A stretch of 64,000 nt of DNA, taken from NCBI GenBank assembly GCA_903877125.1, contig CAIRCM010000087.1, positions 1-64,000 of the forward strand, in the 5' to 3' direction. The stretch is from an uncultured Acetobacteraceae bacterium. Lineage in GTDB: Bacteria > Pseudomonadota > Alphaproteobacteria > Acetobacterales > Acetobacteraceae. This document shows positions 43,727 through 52,794 of the stretch, in pieces. The notes under the pieces are model-generated. The model did not search any database and was not told the DNA's origin. It saw only the letters and a list, made by a program, of their open reading frames with translations. Each line of letters opens with the position of its first letter. Position 1 is the stretch's first letter. The position numbers were made by a program, and so were the translations under genes.

Positions 43727-44980
43727 ATGGACAGGGTCATAGTTTATCCGGGCGGCATTCCGCTCGATACGGACTTATTGGCGATCAACCGGAATGCGAT
43801 GATCGCTTTGGGGTACCTTGCGCAAATGGTGCTTGGAAGCAATACAGTTATCGATGGCTTAGCCTGTACGGCCACGACGCCTAGTTCAATGAATATTTCG
43901 GTGGCACCGGGCAGTATAGCCCAGCTGTCGGTGATTGACGCGTCAGCATACGGGTCGCTGGCGGCCGATACCACTGACCCGCTGGTAAAAATGGGCATCA
44001 ACGTGAGCCCAACCCAATTTACGTTACAGGCACCCACCGCGCCCGGTCAAACAATCGCATATTTGATCGAAGCGACCTTGCAGGAGGCCGATACCGGCCT
44101 CGTCACTTTGCCTTATTACAATGCTGCGAACCCCGCACAACCCTATACCGGGCCCAACAACTCAGGGCAGGCTCAGGCAACTCGCAGGGCACAGACCGTT
44201 CAGTTGCAGTTAAAGGCCGGCGCACCGGCTGCTACTGGCTCCCAGGTTGCGCCGGCACCCGACTCAGGTTGGGTATCGCTTTATGTGGTCACTGTTTCAT
44301 ACGGTCAGACGGCCATCGACCAGTCGTCGATATCTGTGTCGTCAACCTCGCCTGCCCTGCAGTGGAAGCTGCCGGCGCTTCGTCCCGGCTTCGGATCGGG
44401 TGTGCAAAGTTTTTCGGCTTCCGGAACTTTTGTGGTCCCAACCGGGGTGTCCCAGGTCGAGGTAGAGTTGTGGGGCGGGGGATCGGGTAGTTTTGCTTCC
44501 GCGGCCGGCACGCCCAGCGGTGGCGGGTCTGGCGGCGGCTATGCCAGGAAGCGGATAACGGGCCTCACCCAAGGTCAACAGATTGCGATCACCGTTGGCG
44601 TTGGCGGAACCGCTGGCGGGGTTGGCGGGCCAGCCCCATCCGCCGGTGGCACATCCAGTTTCGGATCCTTAGTCAGCGCGACGGGCGGCAGTCTCAACTA
44701 TCTCGCGACGATCACTTCCCCACAGAATGGTGCGACTCCCCCAGGTATCGGTGTCGGAGGCGATACAATTCTGAGCGGCTCCGCGGGGCAGGCCGGCTCC
44801 GGTGGCCAGGGCGGTCTGGGTGGCGCGGGCGCAATGGGAGGGACGCAGAACAGTGGCACCACCGGTGTGGCCGGGCTATTCCCTGGCGGTGGCGCTTCCG
44901 GCGCCGGCACCGGGGCTAATGGGTCAACGCCGTACGCTGGCGCAGCAGGTGCTGGTGGCCTCGTCGTCGTTCGGTGGTAG
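43727..44980 (+). CDS. Tail fibre protein with glycine-rich C-terminal domain
   Basis: A 417-residue fibre-type protein. The N-terminal part (MDRVIVYPGGIPLDTDLLAI) is a baseplate-attachment-like domain; the last 190 residues are a glycine-rich sheet domain beginning ASGTFVVPTGVSQVEVELWG and continuing with GGGSGGGYARKRI and VGVGGTAGG repeats, like the polyglycine-II adhesin tips of some tail fibres. This part probably contacts the host surface. The ATG at 43727 avoids overlap with the gpI-like gene; an upstream start is possible. Confidence 0.7.
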   Translation: MDRVIVYPGGIPLDTDLLAINRNAMIALGYLAQMVLGSNTVIDGLACTATTPSSMNISVAPGSIAQLSVIDASAYGSLAADTTDPLVKMGINVSPTQFTLQAPTAPGQTIAYLIEATLQEADTGLVTLPYYNAANPAQPYTGPNNSGQAQATRRAQTVQLQLKAGAPAATGSQVAPAPDSGWVSLYVVTVSYGQTAIDQSSISVSSTSPALQWKLPALRPGFGSGVQSFSASGTFVVPTGVSQVEVELWGGGSGSFASAAGTPSGGGSGGGYARKRITGLTQGQQIAITVGVGGTAGGVGGPAPSAGGTSSFGSLVSATGGSLNYLATITSPQNGATPPGIGVGGDTILSGSAGQAGSGGQGGLGGAGAMGGTQNSGTTGVAGLFPGGGASGAGTGANGSTPYAGAAGAGGLVVVRW

Positions 44981-45046
44981 CGAATTCATATTTTTAGCGC
45001 GAGACTTAGGCCGAGATTTCATTCTAGTCTCTGAAGGTAATGAATA

Positions 45047-45529
45047 GTGACCAATTCAGTCTCATACGTCTGGAAGCCGAGTACTGCCCGTACAGTGGTG
45101 GTCGATTCGTTCGTGCCGGTGCCGCGGGGTTCCGCCGCCGCCGCACCGCCGCCGCTCAATTGGCCGACCAAGGATCCGCGGGACGTTCTCGATTACCAAC
45201 TCGACATCGCGCCAGCAGTCGTGGGGAATCCCCACGATTCGATCGCCACGCTGAGCGTATCGAGTACACCGGATAGTCCTGGCGATCTTACAGTCAACAG
45301 CGTCGCGGCCGATGGAACCTTGGCGGTTGTCTGGTTGGCGGGCGGTCAGGCTGGGACTGTCTATACGGTTACGCTGCTGATCGGCACGACAAGCGGACGG
45401 ACGATCCAGCGCAGCATTCTGTTGCCGGTGCTGGAGCTTTCGGTCCCGCCGGTTCCCGCAAACGCGCTGCAAACGACGATCGGGGTCGTGGTGACCGATC
45501 AGAATGGAAATCCAATTCTGGTGTCATGA
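45047..45529 (+). CDS. Fibre-tail adaptor-like protein
   Basis: A 160-residue beta-rich protein between two fibre genes. After the start it has LNWPTKDPRDVLDYQLDIAP and then an Ig-like part (LSVSSTPDSPGDLTVNSVAA, VVWLAGGQAGTVYTVTLLIG, TSGRTIQRSILLPV), the pattern of phage fibre-tail adaptor proteins. Start GTG with GAAGG upstream. Probably links the fibre to the baseplate. Assignment by pattern. Confidence 0.6.
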   Translation: MTNSVSYVWKPSTARTVVVDSFVPVPRGSAAAAPPPLNWPTKDPRDVLDYQLDIAPAVVGNPHDSIATLSVSSTPDSPGDLTVNSVAADGTLAVVWLAGGQAGTVYTVTLLIGTTSGRTIQRSILLPVLELSVPPVPANALQTTIGVVVTDQNGNPILVS

Positions 45530-45579
45530 AGTGTAGACGATAAAATTTTTAATTTGTCATAGGCGGGACGCGTATTTTC

Positions 45580-48500
45580 ATGCCGACGATTAACGAATTG
45601 GCACCAGCCACGGCCGCTGCCGATACCGACGAAATCCTGGTCAGCCAAAGCGGCACGACCCGCAAAATTACCCGAGCGCAGGTGTTGGCCGGTGTACAGC
45701 CGGCCTTGGCGATTCCCGCGGGCACGCTTCTCGGTCGCTCTTCAGCAGGTCTGGGAGCGCCGCAAACGATTTCGGTCGGAAGTAATTTGTCCTTGTCCGG
45801 CTCAACACTCGTTGCAACAGCCGCGCAGTTCGTCGTTTCGTCGCTGCCACCCGGCACCGTGCCTGGCCCCTCCGACGATGTTCCGCTTGGACAGAATGGG
45901 ACCAACACCGCGGTCAGCTACAGCCAGTTCATGAGCGGGCTGTCGGCTATCCCCAATTTGGATGCCTCCCATGCAATCGTGATCCCGACCGGCACTACGC
46001 TGAGTGTGAAACTTGGTGACATGGCGTCGACGATTCTGCCGCTCGGTGGCGGCTCCATGACCGGACCGCTGATTTTGAGCGGGGCGCCCAATGCAGCCGG
46101 CCAAGCGGCTACAAAGGGATATGTCGACGGTCAGGTCGCCTCGGCGCTGCCGATAACAGGTGGAACGTTGGCAGGCGCGTTGTCTTTGGCCGGGGATCCG
46201 GCGACGACGCTCCAGGCTGCAACGAAGAGGTATGTGGATGCGAAGGTTTCCACGACGATGCCCAACACGGGCGGGGTCGTCACCGGACCAATTACCCTTC
46301 CGGCTGACCCGACAACCGGCTTGCAGGCCGCTACGAAGCAATATGTGGATAGCCGTGTGTTCCGGAATGGCGACACACTGACAGGGCCATTGGTATTGGC
46401 CGGCGCGCCGGTTGCCTCAATGCAGGCGGCGACCAAGGGATATGTGGACACCCAGCTCGCCACGGGACTGCCTCTTACCGGCGGCGCGATGTCAGGGCCT
46501 TTGACGCTCGCGGCCGATCCGCTCGCCGGACTGCAAGCCGCGACAAAGCAATATGTCGATACACGAGTTCTAAAGAACGGTGACACACTAACCGGGGCCC
46601 TTATGCTTGCGGCCGACCCGGTTGCTACCTTGCAAGCGGCGACAAAGGGGTACGTCGACAACCAAATCGCGTCGTCGCTGCCCAGGACGGGCGGCACACT
46701 TCTCGGTCCAATCACGCTCGCCGCCGATCCGACTTCCCCGCTACAGCCGGCGACCAAACAGTACGCCGATACGCGCGTGCTCCGCAACGGCGATACCTTG
46801 ACGGGTGCTCTCGTACTCGCATCGAACCCGACTGGCCCATTACAGGCGGCGACAAAACAGTATGTTGATGCCCAGAGTGCGGCGGCGCTTCCAATAGCTG
46901 GCGGCACGATAACCGGGGTATTGACCCTGAGTACCGATCCGATTGCTGGCGCTCAGGCCGCAACCAAGCACTATGTCGACGCGCAATTCGCGACCGCGCT
47001 GCCAATAAACGGTGGCACGCTCTCGGGACCGCTCACGCTCAGTGGAGCGCCAGCAGCGGCTGGGCAGGCGGCAAACAAGCAATACGTCGACGGTCAGATC
47101 GCGACCGCTCTGCCCCTCACCGGGGGCGCGTTATCTGGCAGCCTTACGTTGGCTGCTTCACCTAGCGTGCCGATGGGTGCAGCGACGAAGCAGTATGTCG
47201 ACACAGCAGCGGGGCTCACCGGGGTAATCAATGTCAAGGCATCGCCCTATAATGCCCAACTGAATGGCGTGACGGACGACACCGCGGCGTTCCGCGCAGC
47301 CTATGTCGCCGCACCCGCCGAATCGGTGATCTACGTTCCCTTCGGTGTAACGGTCTTACAAAACCCCAACAACTGGGGCATCTCGCTGACGAAGCGCGTT
47401 AAATGGATTGTCGACGGCACCACGCTTATCGACGGCACGCCGTTAGCGGCGGGCATAGGTACCAGTGGAAGCCCAGCTTCGATTGCCCTTCCCGGTATTG
47501 TTGTCGGCAATACGCAAACTGGGGCCGAGGTATCGCTCGCAAGTTCTGCCGCTACCGATTTCGCCGCCCAGCATTCGTCCTATATCGTCAATCACAACGG
47601 CGGTACTCCCTCGGTCATATCGAACCATCGCACGGATACAATCATCTATAACAGTCCTGCCAATTTCGTGTGGGCCGGGTTGGATCGTTTGATCTGGGCC
47701 GGAACCCAAACGCCTTCGGGGACCTCGACTGCGCAACACGTCGGTCGATACGTGCAAACCATACGCGCTGCGTTGGGCACCAACAGCAGCGGTACGCCGT
47801 TGCCCCAGCCGCAGCTTTGGGCGGCCTGTCTGGAAATGCGGGATACAACAGGGCAGCCTTCCAGTGTTACGAACGCTATGCTTACGGTCGAGATGGATCT
47901 CGTCGCCAATGGGCTTGATGACGCAAATTCACGGGTGATTCAGTCCCTCGTTGTAGAACAAAACGACACAAGCGGTGCGGCAGTCGAGGTCGGCAATATC
48001 ATCTCGGTAAATCTGGCGGCCGGATCGACCGGCCATGCCAAGAACGTGTTCGGGGTCAATATTCCGTTCAGCAATTCGGTGCTGAATACGACGAACGCTG
48101 CCCAGATGTCAGGGGCCGCGGCAATCCGGATGGCAGCAGGTCACGCGATCGCTTTTGAGCCGACGGGTTCGTATAATCTCTCGCTTAGCGCACAGGACGG
48201 CACGCTTCGTTGGCATCAGGGGGCGCTTTCCTATGTGGTTGGGCGAGGTTTGACGGTTGGTTGGCAATACGTCGTCAGTGGCGCCACAACGTTGCCTTAT
48301 AATTATGCCGGAGATATCGTCTTTCTCACCGGGAGCGGGACGTACTCTGTTACTCTCCCATCGGCCAATACGGTTCCAGCCGGTGTAGGTTTCACGTTTT
48401 CGAATATTGGTACGGCGGCCGTCACGATCTCTCCGGCGGGGGGCGATGTTATCGACAATGGCCCCATCACGCTGCGGCCAAACGACCGGTATCATATTGT

Positions 48501-48750
48501 ATCAGATTTCTCTGGCCATTGGCGCGAAGTCTTCCGAACCAACTGGGTTTCCCCAAATTTCGCCGGCCCGCCGATTTTGCCGTCCTATGCCGTCAGTGGC
48601 CTACCGACCGGTATGACCGCAGGGGCCCAAGCATTCGCCTCGAACGGGCGTAAACCGTCGGAAGCCGCGGGCGCCGGGACGGGCGTGAATGTCTTCTTCG
48701 ATGGCTCCCACTGGATTTCCAGCTGTTCCGGTACGCAAGTCAGCGCCTGA
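45580..48750 (+). CDS. Long tail fibre protein with an 11-unit repeat shaft
   Basis: A 1056-residue fibre in three parts: an N-terminal head (MPTINELAPATAAADTDEIL, LVSQSGTTRKITRAQVLAG) shared with the next fibre gene; a shaft of eleven repeats of about 35 residues, consensus LPLTGGTLSGPLTLA, DP and LQAATKQYVD; and a C-terminal beta-rich tip from about residue 548, beginning INVKASPYNAQLNGVTDDTA as in pectate-lyase-like/beta-helix tailspikes (DDTAAFRAAY). The last part probably binds a surface glycan, with a capping domain at the end. Frame complete. Confidence 0.78.
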   Translation: MPTINELAPATAAADTDEILVSQSGTTRKITRAQVLAGVQPALAIPAGTLLGRSSAGLGAPQTISVGSNLSLSGSTLVATAAQFVVSSLPPGTVPGPSDDVPLGQNGTNTAVSYSQFMSGLSAIPNLDASHAIVIPTGTTLSVKLGDMASTILPLGGGSMTGPLILSGAPNAAGQAATKGYVDGQVASALPITGGTLAGALSLAGDPATTLQAATKRYVDAKVSTTMPNTGGVVTGPITLPADPTTGLQAATKQYVDSRVFRNGDTLTGPLVLAGAPVASMQAATKGYVDTQLATGLPLTGGAMSGPLTLAADPLAGLQAATKQYVDTRVLKNGDTLTGALMLAADPVATLQAATKGYVDNQIASSLPRTGGTLLGPITLAADPTSPLQPATKQYADTRVLRNGDTLTGALVLASNPTGPLQAATKQYVDAQSAAALPIAGGTITGVLTLSTDPIAGAQAATKHYVDAQFATALPINGGTLSGPLTLSGAPAAAGQAANKQYVDGQIATALPLTGGALSGSLTLAASPSVPMGAATKQYVDTAAGLTGVINVKASPYNAQLNGVTDDTAAFRAAYVAAPAESVIYVPFGVTVLQNPNNWGISLTKRVKWIVDGTTLIDGTPLAAGIGTSGSPASIALPGIVVGNTQTGAEVSLASSAATDFAAQHSSYIVNHNGGTPSVISNHRTDTIIYNSPANFVWAGLDRLIWAGTQTPSGTSTAQHVGRYVQTIRAALGTNSSGTPLPQPQLWAACLEMRDTTGQPSSVTNAMLTVEMDLVANGLDDANSRVIQSLVVEQNDTSGAAVEVGNIISVNLAAGSTGHAKNVFGVNIPFSNSVLNTTNAAQMSGAAAIRMAAGHAIAFEPTGSYNLSLSAQDGTLRWHQGALSYVVGRGLTVGWQYVVSGATTLPYNYAGDIVFLTGSGTYSVTLPSANTVPAGVGFTFSNIGTAAVTISPAGGDVIDNGPITLRPNDRYHIVSDFSGHWREVFRTNWVSPNFAGPPILPSYAVSGLPTGMTAGAQAFASNGRKPSEAAGAGTGVNVFFDGSHWISSCSGTQVSA
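46036..47214 (+). repeat. Eleven tandem repeats encoding the fibre shaft
   Basis: Units of about 105-111 bases, eleven in a row, each ending in a variant of QAATKQYVD. Codons differ between units although the protein stays similar, so the array is old or kept under protein-level selection. Units alternate between starts LPxTGG and RNGDTLTG or KNGDTLTG at positions 4, 6 and 8. Confidence 0.8.
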
Positions 48751-48791
48751 ATAACGACGCCAATTCTTTACGGGGTGCTAAGAACCAAATT

Positions 48792-50354
48792 ATGCCAACA
48801 ATTCCTCAGCTACCAACGGCACAGACCGTAAACGCGGCAGACGAAATTCCGATCAGTCAGAACGGTTCGCTCCATTCTGTCGCAGTCGGTACATTGTTCT
48901 CCCCGACCCAACCTGCCATCTCACTCGATCAAGGCAGCCTGCTCGGGCGTGTGAGCCTGGGGCCTGGCGGCCCTGAGGAAATCAGCATCGGCGGTGGTTT
49001 GGTACTCAATGGCTCGACATTGCAGGCGATCTCCCTGGATTGCAGATCGCTGGTACAAGTTGACTCGCTTGGCGCCACGAACAGCGCGGTTATCTCAACG
49101 GGGACGTCGATACCGCAGCTGATGCCATTGTCTGAACTTCGTGGGCTCTTTACCGCCGGGACCAATGTTTCGATCAGCGCGAACGGAGTCATATCGGCAT
49201 CAGTTAGCGGCACGCAGGAAAATATCGCCTCCCTGCCGACGACAGCGGCGGCAGCGGCCCAAGATCTGATCGGGATCTGCCAAACCGGAACCGAGCACGC
49301 CATTTCCTACGCTAATTTGATCAACGGGCAAACGATCGACACCGCCGAGCCCGCCGGGGCGGTTTCCGATGGTGACAGTTTTTGGGTCGCCCAGGGCAGC
49401 AACATCATGGTTGCCCAAACATTCAGCGGGGTCTGGCCTTGGGTTGCTTCCAAAATTCCAACGGTAAAGACCCCGGTCGTCGAAATAGCGTCGAATACGA
49501 CGCTCGATGGAACGGTTCATAACAACCGCATATTGGTTTGCAGTCAGCCGGTTATCCTGACGCCGATCACCGCCAATATGGGCAGCGGGTTCAATTGCGA
49601 AATAGTGAATCTGAGTGTCGGCCCGGTATCGTTCTCTGGTTCGCTGATTTCGTCGTCAGGCGCTTCATCGCTGGCTCCCGGTCAGGCCGCAAGGCTATAT
49701 TGTCTCACCTATTCCGGTGGAACCATTGTCTATGCTTCCATCGGCAGCAGCAGCACCACTACCACCACTTCGCCGCCAGGCCAGGTTTCCTCGCTTGTCG
49801 CGTCTGGGCAGACCAGCACCAGTGTCACTCTTACTTGGCAGGCGCCGACCAGCGGGGGAGCGGTCGCGAGCTACACTGTACAGTACCGGGTTACCGGGAC
49901 CACGAACTGGTCAACCGCAGCGACAAACGTCACGGCAACCACGCACTCAGTGTCAAGCCTGGCCGCGAATACGTCTTACGATTTCAGTGTTCTGGGCGAC
50001 AACGCCGGCGGTTTGGGTGCGATATCCGCGATTGTGACCACAAGCACATCCGCCCCCTCAGGGTCAGTAACGTCGATCGTCTGGAACGTGCCGCCGTCAG
50101 GCAGTTACGTGCACGGGGCCGGGGTTATCGGTGTGAACGCACATGTGACGCCGGCAAGTGCGGCGATCCAATTCGGGTTCTCAACTTCCACGACCACGGC
50201 GCCGACCAACTGGACGGCAGGATCGCTGGTGAATACCGATCTCTGGGGCGCGTATGTGCCGACCCCCGCATCCGCGGGAACCTGGTACGCCTGGGCTGTC
50301 GGTGTGGATGGCAGTACCCCGACAGTTTACAGCACGCCGTTCATGGTGACATAG
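48792..50354 (+). CDS. Tail fibre-type protein with fibronectin type III domain
   Basis: A 520-residue protein whose first 80 residues are closely related to the start of the long fibre (MPTIPQLPTAQTVNAADEIP, SLLGRVSLGPGGPEEISIGG, LVLNGSTLQAI). The middle is a short beta-rich part. Around residues 330-425 there is a fibronectin type III domain (VSSLVASGQTSTSVTLTWQA, YTVQYRVTGTTNWS, LAANTSYDFSVLG). A second beta domain ends it. FnIII domains in phage tails are thought to help bind carbohydrates. Complete frame; the next gene begins immediately after the stop. Confidence 0.72.
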   Translation: MPTIPQLPTAQTVNAADEIPISQNGSLHSVAVGTLFSPTQPAISLDQGSLLGRVSLGPGGPEEISIGGGLVLNGSTLQAISLDCRSLVQVDSLGATNSAVISTGTSIPQLMPLSELRGLFTAGTNVSISANGVISASVSGTQENIASLPTTAAAAAQDLIGICQTGTEHAISYANLINGQTIDTAEPAGAVSDGDSFWVAQGSNIMVAQTFSGVWPWVASKIPTVKTPVVEIASNTTLDGTVHNNRILVCSQPVILTPITANMGSGFNCEIVNLSVGPVSFSGSLISSSGASSLAPGQAARLYCLTYSGGTIVYASIGSSSTTTTTSPPGQVSSLVASGQTSTSVTLTWQAPTSGGAVASYTVQYRVTGTTNWSTAATNVTATTHSVSSLAANTSYDFSVLGDNAGGLGAISAIVTTSTSAPSGSVTSIVWNVPPSGSYVHGAGVIGVNAHVTPASAAIQFGFSTSTTTAPTNWTAGSLVNTDLWGAYVPTPASAGTWYAWAVGVDGSTPTVYSTPFMVT

Positions 50355-52424
50355 ATGAGCGTTATCTTGGTTCGTCCTGGACGAGCGATGGCAATGGGCG
50401 GCGCGGGTGTCGCACTTTGGCAACCGTTGGCGGCCTCGGCTGTTGAACCTCAGCCGGGAGCGGCCGCACTTAACGCCATCGCCGGACTGACCGCATGGTG
50501 GGATGCCGGAACACCTGTTGGGTTCCATGGTTCCACGGGCTCCGCAGTAGCCGGTTGGAACCAGTCGGTGAGTTCGGTTAGCGATCTTTCCGGTATGGGC
50601 AACGCGCTTACCGCATTCTCCTTCGCAACGCCAAGCGGGCCTCCGGTTGGTACACCGCGGCTTTCAGGTCTGTTGGGGGGACTTGGACGGTTCGCCACGG
50701 GGTCGAGCAATCTGACACCCGGCCTGGACCCGGATATTGGATTTCAAGCATCAGCCTCGGTCGTGAACAGCAGCGGCGCTTGGACGCTGTACCTCGTGTG
50801 GTCCCGTCCAAATTGGCGGCAAGGGTCGGTGCATGACGGCAGCCCCATCACCCTGTTGTCGATCGGCGGTATCCCTGTGCTACAGGCAGACAGTCTTGGG
50901 GGCAGCAATCGTCTCGTTCTCTTTCCAGGAGCGGGCCAAACCGTTCTTACCGCGACGTTAACCCGCCGTCACACCCATTCGGTCCTATTACAAACTCAGT
51001 CTGGTGGACCTATGACAGTTTGGCTCGACGGAATGCAGGTCGCGAGCGTCAGTCCGCATTTTCCGAATAGTACGGCTCCGGTGCTGTTCCTTCACGATGG
51101 GACCCTGTTGGGTGCCGCTCAGTGTTGGTTCCATGAGGCCGCCTGCTGGTCACGCGCATTGTCGCCAACCGAGATTGGGCAGGTGCATTCCTATGCAAAC
51201 AGATGGTATCGCGGCAACCGCCGCAGTATATTGTTGCTGATCGACGGACAATCCAACTCGATAAATTATGCGCTCAATGACGGTGCTGCCACGCTGCTGG
51301 CTCAAGGCGTAGCATGGCACACTGGCGCTCTGTCATATGGGGTCGTCGCATCGACCGGAAGCGCAACCAGTTACACGATGCAAAGCGGTCATGGCATCTA
51401 TGCCGTCACGAATGGGAACTATCCCGGCAGCTTCCTCCAAAACCCGCTGGACGGTTCGGATCCCGCGACCTGGAACCTGGGTGCGGACGGGACAGCCGTG
51501 CAGCAGGCGATCTCCTCGCTCGCGTCCTATGATGCCTCGGATATTTGCGCCATCGTTTGGCCATGGAACGAGACGGACAGTCTTCGAAATTACACGGAAC
51601 TCCAGACGTTCACCGCCGCTGCAGCGCGATTCTTGAGCCTCGAACGCGGGATGCTGAACGTGCAGGCCGCCAAACTGCCTTTGATCTGGTGGAATGCCAT
51701 ACCCTACGGGGGCGCTGGCGGGATGCAGATGCACCGGGCCGCGGTTGCAACCCTGGCCGCTTCTGCCTCTCAGAATGTAGTCATTGGCAACTGGCAAACC
51801 TCTGACAGCAACGCGCGCGGTTCTTCCTGGAACCCAGCCACCGCCACCGCGACCGGCGGCGACAGCGCGCATCGTGATAGCCTCGACAACCAGCGGTTCG
51901 CCCGACTGGCGGCGCCGTTGGTGGCGCGAGCCCTGATCACGGCAGGCACGGGCGATTCGATTTCTGCCATTCCCTCAGGGCTACCTACGTTGGGAGGGCC
52001 ACGGATCGTTCATGCTTATCGGCAGTCGAATACATCCATCGTCGTCACAATTCAGCATGATGTTGGCACCGACCTGATCGTTCCGTTGCAAGCCGTGAAT
52101 GGCGTTGGCTTCGCGGTCATGGACGGTGGGTCCGCAGCGTCCCCTGGCAATGTCATCGCGGCCACCGCCTGCGCTCGGATCGATGCGACCCATCTGGTCC
52201 TGACGCTGGCCACCCCGATCACAAGCAGTTCGGCCCAATGCGGCCTCTATTACCCTTACGGCGGCATGACCATCGGTCGAGGGAACGCCGTCACGGACAA
52301 CTATGCAACCTGCGCTGCGCCGCAGAATTGGGACATCGCGGCCGACCTAGGAACAGCCTGGAGTATCAATTACCCACTTGCCGCGACGTTCAATCCCATC
52401 CCGCTAAGCGATACGCCGCAATAA
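50355..52424 (+). CDS. Tail-associated SGNH-hydrolase (GDSL-like esterase) with LamG-like N-terminal part
   Basis: A 689-residue protein, last in the cassette. Residues about 45-270 look like a LamG/concanavalin-type domain (GLTAWWDAGTPVG, MTVWLDGMQVASV, FHEAACWSRALSPTEIGQVH). From about 290 it is an SGNH hydrolase: block I ILLLIDGQSNS with nucleophile Ser300, WPWNETDSL in the block III area (Asn), and block V GDSAHRDSL with Asp503/His506. Such tail enzymes often deacetylate or trim host polysaccharides; activity here is inferred from the triad. It starts right after the previous stop and ends 6 bases from the convergent cupin gene. Confidence 0.72.
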   Translation: MSVILVRPGRAMAMGGAGVALWQPLAASAVEPQPGAAALNAIAGLTAWWDAGTPVGFHGSTGSAVAGWNQSVSSVSDLSGMGNALTAFSFATPSGPPVGTPRLSGLLGGLGRFATGSSNLTPGLDPDIGFQASASVVNSSGAWTLYLVWSRPNWRQGSVHDGSPITLLSIGGIPVLQADSLGGSNRLVLFPGAGQTVLTATLTRRHTHSVLLQTQSGGPMTVWLDGMQVASVSPHFPNSTAPVLFLHDGTLLGAAQCWFHEAACWSRALSPTEIGQVHSYANRWYRGNRRSILLLIDGQSNSINYALNDGAATLLAQGVAWHTGALSYGVVASTGSATSYTMQSGHGIYAVTNGNYPGSFLQNPLDGSDPATWNLGADGTAVQQAISSLASYDASDICAIVWPWNETDSLRNYTELQTFTAAAARFLSLERGMLNVQAAKLPLIWWNAIPYGGAGGMQMHRAAVATLAASASQNVVIGNWQTSDSNARGSSWNPATATATGGDSAHRDSLDNQRFARLAAPLVARALITAGTGDSISAIPSGLPTLGGPRIVHAYRQSNTSIVVTIQHDVGTDLIVPLQAVNGVGFAVMDGGSAASPGNVIAATACARIDATHLVLTLATPITSSSAQCGLYYPYGGMTIGRGNAVTDNYATCAAPQNWDIAADLGTAWSINYPLAATFNPIPLSDTPQ

Positions 52425-52430
52425 TGTGGG

Positions 52431-52781
52431 CTATTCGATGGGAACAAAGATGGAGTGCCGCATTTTCCCACCGATCGACTGCGAAAGATGACCCTTGCCG
52501 CGAACGTCCTCAACCAGGATGACCTCGCCAGCACCTATTTCGCGGGCCTCCCCGTCGCTCGCGGTGATTTTTACCCCGCCATCGAGGTTGATGATGTATT
52601 GCCTCCGAGGCGCGGGATGCCAACTCAGGTCGTAGTCGCCGCCGGTTTCACGGAAAATGATCCCGGTTGCCGGCAGTCGTTCCGACAATTTGCTGCCGTT
52701 CCGTTCCTGGACCCATTCAACCTCGATGTCGCGCCAGTGGGTTTCTCCAGCGTCATCGACGTAGATATTGTGTATACGCAT
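52431..52781 (-). CDS. Small cupin protein, tandem copy 2
   Basis: A 116-residue single-domain cupin (WHPAPRRQYIINLDGGVKIT, IGAGEVILVEDVRGKGHLS). The first cupin histidine motif is reduced, with WHPAP-RRQY, and only one His of the second motif is obvious, so a metal may be absent or bound unusually. The start at 52781 follows GAGGGA. It is a paralogue of the next gene, 13 bases upstream, and the last gene of the operon with the CoA-transferase and crotonase genes. No reaction can be assigned. Confidence 0.72.
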   Translation of the reverse strand: MRIHNIYVDDAGETHWRDIEVEWVQERNGSKLSERLPATGIIFRETGGDYDLSWHPAPRRQYIINLDGGVKITASDGEAREIGAGEVILVEDVRGKGHLSQSIGGKMRHSIFVPIE

Positions 52782-52794
52782 ATCCGTAGTTCCC

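Noticed and set aside
28557-52430. Attachment sites (attL/attR) or tRNA target for the phage cassette
   Set aside because: No direct repeat shared by both borders and no tRNA gene were recognised.
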